This document shows, piece by piece, positions 5,727 through 11,059 of a stretch of 11,059 nucleotides of DNA; position 1 is the first letter of the stretch, and each line of letters begins with the position of its first letter. Location of the stretch: the NCBI GenBank assembly GCA_018712885.1, contig DVGE01000118.1, positions 1 to 11,059 of the forward strand, written 5' to 3'. The notes beneath the pieces were generated by a model, which had not been told where the DNA came from, made no database searches, and saw nothing but the letters and a program-made list of their open reading frames with translations. Source of the stretch: Candidatus Pullichristensenella stercoripullorum. Its GTDB lineage: Bacteria > Bacillota > Clostridia > Christensenellales > Aristaeellaceae. Both the position numbers and the translations under genes were made by a program.

Positions 5727-7655
5727 ATGAACAAGCGCATACTTTCCTGGCTTACGATCCTGGCGCTGCTTCTGACCTCTCTGGCGCTTCCGGCGCTGGC
5801 TGAGGAGGAAGAGGAGGCGACGCAGCCGACGAACGTACTCTATGTGGAAGCGGACGGCGAACAGCCGCTGCTTGGCTACACGGAGAACATCGAAATTCTC
5901 GAAGTGGACGGCTTCAAGTTCAAGGACCTCAACAAAAACGGCCAGTTGGACGTTTATGAGGACTGGCGCGAGGACACCGAAGCGCGCGTTACTGACCTGC
6001 TTTCGCAGATGACGCCGGAAAACAAGGCGGCGCAGATGCTGCACATGACGCTGGTCTCCCTCAAGGAGAGCTGGTTCAGCGAACTGAACGTGGGCTTCGT
6101 GCTGGCCTACACCTACCTCTCCGCCGGCGCGGAGGACGCCGCCAACAAGACCAACGAAGTGCAGGCGCTGAGCGAATCTTCGGCGTTGGGCATCCCCACC
6201 GTGTTTTCCATGGACTCGGTGATCGGCGCTTCCTGGGTGGACGGCGCTTCCCTGCTGCCGGACCAGCTGACGCTGGCCGCCACGGGCGATGTGGAGCTGG
6301 TGCGCGAGCTGACCGACATGCAGCGCGAGGAGATGCTGGCGCTGGGCGTGCGCATGAGCCTTTCCCCGGTGGCCGATCTGGCCACGGACCCGCGCTGGGG
6401 CCGCGTGCAGGAGTGCTTCGGTGAGGACGCGGAACTGGCCACGGAAATGGTCGTCGCCGCCATCGAAGGTCTGCAGGGCGGCAGCGAGCTGACCCCCACC
6501 TCCGTCATGGCCTGCGTCAAGCACTTCCCCGGCTCGGGCGCGCAGACCGCGGGCGTGGACGGCTCCCCGCTGGTGTTTGACGACGAGACCTTTGCGACCC
6601 ATTTGAGCATCTTCGAGGCCGCCATCGAAGCCGGCGCCGCCTCCATCATGCCCTACGGCTACTCCACCGTGCCCTATCTGGGCGGCGACGCCGTGGAGAA
6701 CTTCGCGCATGAGTCCTCCGTGGTGATGACCGACCTTCTGCGCGGCGAACTGGGCTACGAGGGCATCATCCAGACCGACTGGGGCCTCAACCACACCGTC
6801 GCCGCCCTCGCCGGCGCCGACGCTCTGGGCGGCGCTGGTCAGCGCGAGGCCGACAAGCTGGTGGAGAACCTCACCGTGGAACAGCTCGACGAGCGCGTCG
6901 GCCGCCTGCTGACCGCCAAGTTCGATCTCGGCCTGTTCGAGAACCCCTATGTGGACGTGGAGAACGCTGTCGCCACCGTCGGCTGCGAAGAGCATGTCGC
7001 GCTGGTGCGCGAGGCCGCGGCCAAGGCGATGACGCTGGTGAAGTACGAAAACGTCTCCGCCCTCGAAGGCCAGCAGATCATCCTCGCCGGCTCGCTTGCC
7101 GAGGACACCAACGCTCTGAGCAGCGGCTGGAAGATCGAAAACTACACCGCCAAGAGCATCCGCACCGCCATTGAGGAGCGCGCGGGCGCCGAGAACGTCA
7201 CCTACATCGCCGACGACGTCTCCCAGGTGCAGGATTCCTACCCCGAGGGGACCACGGCCATCGTCGTGGTCGGCGAAGCCAGCGGCACGCATGAGCCGGC
7301 CTGGGGTACCGCGACCCTCGAGTTCCCCGCCGAGCAGGCGGACATGGTCGCCGCGCTGAAGGCCTCCGGCGTCCCCGTGGTCACGGTGGTAATCATGAAC
7401 CGCGCCTATGTGCTTACCGACATCGCCGAAAACTCCGACGCGGTGATGCTCGCCTACCGTCCCGGCGCCACCGCCGGCGCGGACGCCATTGCCGGCGCGC
7501 TCTTTGGCGAGACCGCCATCACCGGCAAAACGCCCTTCCAGATCCCCGCCAGCATGGATCAGGTGCTGCTCCAGCGCGAGGACCTTGCCAAGGACATCGA
7601 AGACCCGCTGTACGATTACGGCTACGGCATCGACGTGGAATCCTTCGGCGCCTGA
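5727..7655 (+). CDS. Secreted GH3-family glycosidase, copy 2 (divergent paralogue)
   Basis: This 642-residue GH3 protein is clearly paralogous to the copy at 1829-3856. A signal peptide (1-25, cleavage at ALPALA|EEEEE) is followed by an EF-hand-like loop (D67-E78, DLNKNGQLDVYE) and the catalytic barrel. D163 ('SMDSVIG'), R223/R226 ('RWGR'), K265-H266 ('KHFPGSG') and nucleophile D351 ('QTDWG') are kept, so the retaining chemistry is probably intact. The segment after the nucleophile is shorter than in copy 1. The C-terminal domain is more eroded: 'LLKN' is 'LVKYEN', 'GRPL' is 'NRAY', 'PGTEGG' is 'PGATAGA' and 'NPTGKLPV' is 'AITGKTPF'. The expected acid/base Glu is again His (H522, followed by E523) in a shared 'H--AWGT' motif. 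A different specificity or a weakened enzyme are both possible. No anchor is visible, so the enzyme is probably released or held at the wall. Confidence 0.92.
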   Translation: MNKRILSWLTILALLLTSLALPALAEEEEEATQPTNVLYVEADGEQPLLGYTENIEILEVDGFKFKDLNKNGQLDVYEDWREDTEARVTDLLSQMTPENKAAQMLHMTLVSLKESWFSELNVGFVLAYTYLSAGAEDAANKTNEVQALSESSALGIPTVFSMDSVIGASWVDGASLLPDQLTLAATGDVELVRELTDMQREEMLALGVRMSLSPVADLATDPRWGRVQECFGEDAELATEMVVAAIEGLQGGSELTPTSVMACVKHFPGSGAQTAGVDGSPLVFDDETFATHLSIFEAAIEAGAASIMPYGYSTVPYLGGDAVENFAHESSVVMTDLLRGELGYEGIIQTDWGLNHTVAALAGADALGGAGQREADKLVENLTVEQLDERVGRLLTAKFDLGLFENPYVDVENAVATVGCEEHVALVREAAAKAMTLVKYENVSALEGQQIILAGSLAEDTNALSSGWKIENYTAKSIRTAIEERAGAENVTYIADDVSQVQDSYPEGTTAIVVVGEASGTHEPAWGTATLEFPAEQADMVAALKASGVPVVTVVIMNRAYVLTDIAENSDAVMLAYRPGATAGADAIAGALFGETAITGKTPFQIPASMDQVLLQREDLAKDIEDPLYDYGYGIDVESFGA

Positions 7656-7685
7656 CGCGCCACTGCACAGGGAGGAGATTTTTAC

Positions 7686-8795
7686 ATGGCTTCCATTACC
7701 ATTCGGGACATGAGCGTGTCCTACAACAAGGGCAAGACTTATGTGCTGGAGAATCTGAGCCTGTCGGTCAAGGAAGGCGAGTTCTGCGTCTTCCTCGGGC
7801 CGTCCGGTTGCGGCAAGACCACGGCTATGCACTGCATCGCCGGCCTGCTCAAGCCCGCCAAGGGCGAGATCTACTTCGACGACGAGCTGGTCACCGCGCC
7901 GGAAAAGGGCGTTTTCGTGCAGCCGCAGGAGCGCAACATCGCCATGGTGTTTCAGGAGTACGCGCTCTATCCCAACATGACGGTGCGCAAGAACATGTCC
8001 TTCGCGCTCAAGACCCGCAAGACGCCCAAGGAAGAGATCGACCGCCGCGTGGACAAGATGGCGAAGATGCTCTCCATCGAGCAGTTGCTCGACCGTCGTC
8101 CCGCCGAGCTTTCCGGCGGCCAGCGCCAGCGCGTGGCCCTCGGCCGCGCCATGGTGCGCGACCCCAACGTCTTCATGCTCGACGAGCCGCTGGGCAACCT
8201 CGACGCCAAGCTGCGCGAGCAGGTGCGCTATGAGCTGAAGAAGATCCAGTCCCAGCTCGGCGTCACCACCATCTACGTCACCCACGACCAGACCGAGGCC
8301 ATGACCATGGCCGACCACATCATCCTCATGAACAACGGTCACATCGTGCAGGAGGGCACGCCCAACGAACTGTACGATCATCCCTGTGACCTGTTCGCGG
8401 CCATCTTCCTCGGCACGCCGAAGATCAACACCTTCGACTGCACCGTCAAGCGCACGGAAAAGGGCCTCGTCTTCGCCAACGACCAGTTCACCTTCCCCGT
8501 CCCCGAGGCGCTGCGCGCCAGCGTGGAGAGCTATGCAGGCCGCGAATTGATCCTCGGCGTGCGTCCCTCCGACCTGATGCTTGCCGACGAGGGCGAGGCG
8601 GCCATCTACGGCATGGTGGACGGCATGGAGCCGCTGGGCGACGCCAACCTCGTCTACGTGCGCGTGGGCGAGCAGATCATCGTCTTCAAGTACACCGGCG
8701 AGCGGACGGAGTTCCATGGCCGCATCGGTCTGCGCCCGATCGTGGACAAGCTGCATCTCTTTGACAAGCAAACGCAAAAGCGCATCAACGACTGA
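7686..8795 (+). CDS. Sugar ABC transporter ATP-binding protein (MsmX/UgpC/MalK type)
   Basis: This 369-residue cytoplasmic ATPase would power the sugar importer as a homodimer under the two permeases. All motifs are intact: Walker A GPSGCGKTT (38-46), Q-loop Q90 in 'MVFQEYALYP', signature LSGGQRQR (142-149), Walker B VFMLDEP (162-168), a D-loop 'NLDAKLR' and the switch His H200 in 'YVTHDQTEAM'. A C-terminal regulatory TOBE/OB region of about 120 residues follows, including 'GVRPSDL' and ending with a 'RPIVDKLHLFD' strand; this tail is the mark of the MalK/UgpC/MsmX group. The ATG lies 8 bases after GGAGGAG (7671-7677), and the gene is 30 bases after GH3-2. Many Bacillota CUT1 operons lack their own ATPase and share MsmX, so a dedicated copy here is notable, although it might also serve other importers. 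A terminator-like hairpin follows, so it probably ends the operon. Confidence 0.95.
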   Translation: MASITIRDMSVSYNKGKTYVLENLSLSVKEGEFCVFLGPSGCGKTTAMHCIAGLLKPAKGEIYFDDELVTAPEKGVFVQPQERNIAMVFQEYALYPNMTVRKNMSFALKTRKTPKEEIDRRVDKMAKMLSIEQLLDRRPAELSGGQRQRVALGRAMVRDPNVFMLDEPLGNLDAKLREQVRYELKKIQSQLGVTTIYVTHDQTEAMTMADHIILMNNGHIVQEGTPNELYDHPCDLFAAIFLGTPKINTFDCTVKRTEKGLVFANDQFTFPVPEALRASVESYAGRELILGVRPSDLMLADEGEAAIYGMVDGMEPLGDANLVYVRVGEQIIVFKYTGERTEFHGRIGLRPIVDKLHLFDKQTQKRIND

Positions 8796-8796
8796 C

Positions 8797-8842
8797 CCCG
8801 CGCGCCCGCGTCCGTCGCTCACGCGGCGGGCGCGGGCGCTTT
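8797..8842 (+). terminator. Putative intrinsic terminator after the transporter operon
   Basis: The outer stem pairs 8797-8803 (CCCGCGC) with 8830-8836 (GCGCGGG). After a small internal loop, the inner stem pairs 8806-8811 (CCGCGT) with 8821-8826 (ACGCGG), around a 9-base loop. A weak T-run (CGCTTTC) follows at 8837-8843. It starts 2 bases after the ATPase stop and sits between genes of different function. The short T-tract makes complete termination uncertain. Confidence 0.5.
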
Positions 8843-8851
8843 CGGCATCCG

Positions 8852-8882
8852 CCGTGCGCGGACGCACGCCGCCCGCGCACGG
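8852..8882 (+). repeat. Perfect 10-bp inverted repeat upstream of the carrier-protein gene
   Basis: CCGTGCGCGG (8852-8861) and CCGCGCACGG (8873-8882) are exact reverse complements around an 11-base spacer, ending 34 bases before ATG 8917. No T-tract follows, so it is not a standard terminator. It could be an operator, a leader stem, or part of a two-hairpin terminator region with 8797-8842. I see no convincing -35/-10 promoter in this gap. Confidence 0.45.
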
Positions 8883-8900
8883 GAGCTGCCGGATCGATAC

Positions 8901-8910
8901 AGGGGAGGGA
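8901..8910 (+). promoter_or_regulatory. Ribosome binding site that fixes the carrier-protein start
   Basis: AGGGGAGGGA ends 6 bases before ATG 8917. The second in-frame ATG (8926) is 15 bases away and is less likely. The long open frame upstream of 8917 is an arginine- and serine-rich out-of-phase extension overlapping the ATPase gene, not a carrier protein. Confidence 0.65.
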
Positions 8911-8916
8911 AACGGC

Positions 8917-9156
8917 ATGGAAGATATGGAAAAATTGCTCGAAGTACTCAGCGAAGTCAACGAGGATGTGGACTTCGCCCACGAAACGGCGCTGGTGGAC
9001 GAGGGTCTGATCGACTCGTTCGACATCGTGGCCATCATCGCCGGACTCAACGCCGCCTTCGGCGTGCGCATACGCGCCGCGGACATCGCCCCGGAAAACT
9101 TCAACAGCGCCGCCGCCATCCTTGAGACCGTGCGGCGGGAGAGGGCGCGTTCATGA
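8917..9156 (+). CDS. Small acyl-carrier-type protein, DltC-like
   Basis: This 79-residue acidic protein has the size and pattern of a phosphopantetheine carrier. The attachment serine is S34 in 'DEGLIDSFDIVAII', which matches the helix-2 signature of carrier proteins and resembles D-alanyl carrier protein ('LDSMGTV' in classical DltC). Helices are expected at about 4-14, 34-47 and 64-76, the usual four-helix arrangement. It would carry the amino acid activated by the next gene product as a thioester to the membrane acyltransferase. Its stop overlaps the ligase start in an ATGA (9153-9156), implying coupled translation. It stands before the ligase here, whereas classical dltC lies third. A fatty-acid or polyketide carrier is less likely given the amino-acid ligase and MBOAT neighbours. 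Confidence 0.82.
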   Translation: MEDMEKLLEVLSEVNEDVDFAHETALVDEGLIDSFDIVAIIAGLNAAFGVRIRAADIAPENFNSAAAILETVRRERARS

Positions 9157-10637
9157 CGCGCTGCGTGCTTGCGTGGCTGGAACAGTCGGCGCGCCGCGCC
9201 CCGCAGGCTGTGGCGCTGGAAGATGAACAGGGCGCGATGACCTACGCGCAGCTGCTTTCGCGCGCCCGCCAGATCGGCTCGCATCTGTTGCGGCACGCGG
9301 TCACGGGCGCGCCGGTGCTGGTGTACATGGACAAGGGGCCGGAGTGCGTGGCGGCGATGCTGGGCGCGGTCTGCGCGGGCTGCTTTTATACGCCGCTGGA
9401 CACCTCCATGCCCGAGGCGCGCGTGGAGCGCATCCTCTCCCAGCTTGAGCCGCAGAGGGTGCTGTGCGCCGCTCGCTACGCCTCGCGCCTGCGCGCCCTC
9501 GCCGGTGAGGCGCGCGTGGACGCGATCGAGGAGATCGGCGAAACGGAGGACGCCGGCTCGCTGGCCGCCGTCCGCCGGGAGATGATCGACACGGATCTTC
9601 TCTACGTGCTGTTTACCAGCGGCTCCACCGGCACGCCCAAGGGCGTGAGCATCTCCCACCGCGCCGTGGTGGACTTCATCGACTGGGCCGCGGAGGCGCT
9701 CGCCATTCCCGCCGGTGCGCGCATCGGCAATCAGGCGCCGCTGTATTTCGACAATTCCGTGCTGGACATCTACGGGGCGCTGCGCGCGGGCGCCTGCGTC
9801 CATTTCATCCCCAACCGCCACTTTCTCTTTCCCGCCGGTATGGGTCAATATCTGCGCGATGAGCGCATCGACACCATCTTCTGGGTGCCATCGGCGCTGA
9901 CGGCGGCGATGAACGCCGGGGCGCTCGAGCGCTGCGCGCCGCCGCTCAAGCGCGTGTTCTTCTGCGGCGAGGTCATGCCCTGCAAAACGCTCAACGCCTG
10001 GCGCCGCGCCTGCCCGGAGGCGCGCTTTGTCAACATGTACGGCCCCACGGAGATCACCGACGTGTGTACGTGGTTCCCCGTGGAGCGCGAATTTGCCGAT
10101 ACGGACGCGCTGCCCATCGGCTTTGCCTGCGCCAACACGCGCGTGACGCTGGTGGAGGGCGAGATCTGCGTCAGCGGCACCTGCCTCTCCAGCGGCTATT
10201 ACAACGACCCCGAGCGCACGCGGGAGGCGTTCGTCCCCAGCCCGCGCGGCGGGGGCGTCACCGAGTGGATGTACAAGACCGGCGACCTCGGCGCCTACAA
10301 CGAGCGCGGGGAACTGATGTTCCTCGGCCGCCGCGACAGCCAGATCAAGCGCCACGGCTACCGCATCGAACTGGGCGAGATCGAGTGCGCGCTCTGCGCT
10401 CTGGAGGATGTGCGCGCCGGTTGCTGCCTTTACGACGCGCCGGGCGAGCGCATCGTGGCTTTCTATGCCGGCGAGGGCGACGAGCGCTCCCTGCGCCGCG
10501 CCCTGCGGCAGGTATTGCCCAAGTACATGCTGCCGGACGTATTTCTGCGCAAGGACGCCCTGCCCGCCACGGGCAACGGCAAGATCGACCGCATGGCTCT
10601 GAAGCGGGAGTGGGAACATGAGCATACTGTCCGGTGA
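9153..10637 (+). CDS. Amino-acid adenylating enzyme, DltA-like D-alanine--carrier protein ligase
   Basis: This 494-residue ANL-superfamily enzyme should activate an amino acid with ATP and load it on the carrier protein encoded just before it. All core motifs are present: the P-loop FTSGSTGTPKG (154-164), YGPTE (296-300), YKTGDLG (374-380), the hinge 'GRRDSQIKRHGYRIELGEIE' (392-411) and the catalytic Lys K477 in 'NGKIDRMALK'. D200 in 'YFDNSVLDIY' sits where the amino group of the substrate is held in adenylation domains. C271 in 'FFCGEVMP' aligns with the Cys that gives Bacillus DltA its D-alanine preference (family knowledge; aligned by eye). D-alanine is therefore the best guess. It is a stand-alone domain without condensation or thiolation modules, which argues against a peptide synthetase. 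Its last 20 bases overlap the MBOAT gene. I leave the symbol blank because gene order and the MBOAT type are not classical. Confidence 0.87.
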   Translation: MTRCVLAWLEQSARRAPQAVALEDEQGAMTYAQLLSRARQIGSHLLRHAVTGAPVLVYMDKGPECVAAMLGAVCAGCFYTPLDTSMPEARVERILSQLEPQRVLCAARYASRLRALAGEARVDAIEEIGETEDAGSLAAVRREMIDTDLLYVLFTSGSTGTPKGVSISHRAVVDFIDWAAEALAIPAGARIGNQAPLYFDNSVLDIYGALRAGACVHFIPNRHFLFPAGMGQYLRDERIDTIFWVPSALTAAMNAGALERCAPPLKRVFFCGEVMPCKTLNAWRRACPEARFVNMYGPTEITDVCTWFPVEREFADTDALPIGFACANTRVTLVEGEICVSGTCLSSGYYNDPERTREAFVPSPRGGGVTEWMYKTGDLGAYNERGELMFLGRRDSQIKRHGYRIELGEIECALCALEDVRAGCCLYDAPGERIVAFYAGEGDERSLRRALRQVLPKYMLPDVFLRKDALPATGNGKIDRMALKREWEHEHTVR

Positions 10638-11059
10638 ATTTCTCCTCTTTCTGACCGCGCTGCTGGCCGTGTACTACATCGTGCCGCTGCGCCTGCGCTG
10701 GTGCGCGCTGACGCTCTTCAGCCTCGGCTTTTACGCCTTTGCCGGCTGGCAGGGCCTTTGCTGGCTGTTGGCCGCCGCGCTGGCGTTCTACGGCGCGGCG
10801 CTGGCGGCGCAGGCGCTGCGTGCGCGCGAAGAGCGCCTGCGCGCGGCGGGCGAAACGGGCCCCGCGCGGCGGGCGCTGCGATTGCGGCGCGCCGTGGTGG
10901 GCGCGGCGCTGGCGGCGAGCATGGGCGCGCTGGTGTTTGTCAAGGCCGCCTCCCCGCTGGGCGCGCTTCTGTCGGCGCTGGGCGCGGGCGAGCAGCTCTC
11001 CTCTTTGCGCGTGCTGGCCCCGCTGGGTCTTAGCTATTGCACCTTTCAGGGCGCGGGCT
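10618..11059 (+). CDS. MBOAT-family membrane acyltransferase, N-terminal part (3' end outside window)
   Basis: The frame is open from ATG 10618 to the right edge (147 residues), with GGGAG (10606-10610) 7 bases before the start. The N-terminus, 'SILSGEFLLFL...YYIVPLRLRW...LFSLGFYAFAGW', follows the pattern of AlgI-type MBOAT proteins (F-S-x-F-L-F ... YY-x-P-x-R-x-R ... SLxFYAW). The typical 'LAPLGLSYCTFQ' (LPLGISFYTFQ in relatives) lies at about residues 132-143. Several hydrophobic helices alternate with an Arg-rich loop near residues 67-90. The catalytic His lies beyond the window. MBOAT enzymes transfer acyl or aminoacyl groups across or at the membrane; next to a carrier and ligase the role would be that of DltB, moving the amino acid to an outside acceptor. 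Whether it is functionally DltB or an AlgI-like O-acyltransferase cannot be settled from this fragment. Confidence 0.8.
   Translation, partial: MSILSGEFLLFLTALLAVYYIVPLRLRWCALTLFSLGFYAFAGWQGLCWLLAAALAFYGAALAAQALRAREERLRAAGETGPARRALRLRRAVVGAALAASMGALVFVKAASPLGALLSALGAGEQLSSLRVLAPLGLSYCTFQGAG

Noticed and set aside
8581..8916. 191-residue N-terminal extension of the carrier protein
   Set aside because: The extension overlaps the ATPase gene out of phase and crosses both inverted repeats; ATG 8917 with a strong ribosome binding site gives a standard 79-residue carrier.
5256..10625. 1789-residue open frame on the - strand across six genes
   Set aside because: Same composition effect. Its length is striking, but it crosses several unrelated sense genes with no start signal, no domain and a low-complexity, His/Gly/Ala-rich translation.
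10701..11033. 110-residue Arg/Ala/Gly-rich + strand frame inside the MBOAT gene
   Set aside because: It is an out-of-phase shadow of the MBOAT frame that starts at ATG 10618 and runs off the right edge.
1..11059. CRISPR arrays, tRNA or rRNA genes, insertion sequences, phage genes, toxin-antitoxin pairs
   Set aside because: I looked for regular direct repeats, cloverleaf-like segments and transposase or integrase motifs and saw none; nearly all of the window is accounted for by metabolic and envelope genes.

Overview
The window is a G+C-rich stretch packed with genes that all read on the + strand. It holds two functional blocks. The organism is probably a high-G+C member of the Bacillota, Clostridia/Eubacteriales type (inference). 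The support is strong AGGAGG-type ribosome binding sites a few bases before nearly every start, Sec signal peptides of the MKKILSLILMALLALS style, an ABC sugar locus with its own MsmX/MalK-type ATPase, and a Dlt-like D-alanylation cassette, which is a Gram-positive cell-envelope trait. I cannot assign a genus.

Block 1 (1-8795) is a carbohydrate capture, cleavage and uptake operon. It opens with the 3' end of a gene carrying a CBM9-like sugar-binding domain. Next come a secreted solute-binding protein of the glucose/mannose-type CUT1 family, a secreted GH3 glycosidase, two membrane permeases, a second secreted GH3 glycosidase paralogous to the first, and the ATPase. Most junctions are tight: an 11-base overlap into GH3-1 from a TTG start, and gaps of 4, 12 and 30 bases elsewhere. 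The exception is a 111-base gap between GH3-1 and the first permease that can fold into GC-rich hairpins. The likely logic is that the GH3 enzymes act outside the membrane on short oligosaccharides or glycosides, the binding protein picks up the product, and the permease pair plus ATPase import it. The substrate cannot be read from sequence alone, though the transporter resembles glucose/mannose importers. No transcriptional regulator is present.

A 121-base gap (8796-8916) with a terminator-like hairpin and a second perfect inverted repeat separates block 1 from block 2.

Block 2 (8917 to the right edge) encodes a carrier protein (DltC-like), an amino-acid adenylating enzyme (DltA-like) and the start of an MBOAT acyltransferase. 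The three are translationally coupled through 4-base and 20-base overlaps. The carrier-ligase-MBOAT order is not the classical dltA-B-C-D order, and the MBOAT N-terminus looks closer to AlgI-type O-acyltransferases than to classical DltB. This suggests transfer of an activated amino acid, probably D-alanine, to an extracytoplasmic acceptor that need not be lipoteichoic acid.

The points most worth a second look are the two GH3 paralogues, which carry His where the usual C-terminal-domain acid/base Glu is expected and share an EF-hand-like loop; the solute-binding protein without a lipobox; the folded 111-base spacer; and the non-canonical D-alanylation cassette.
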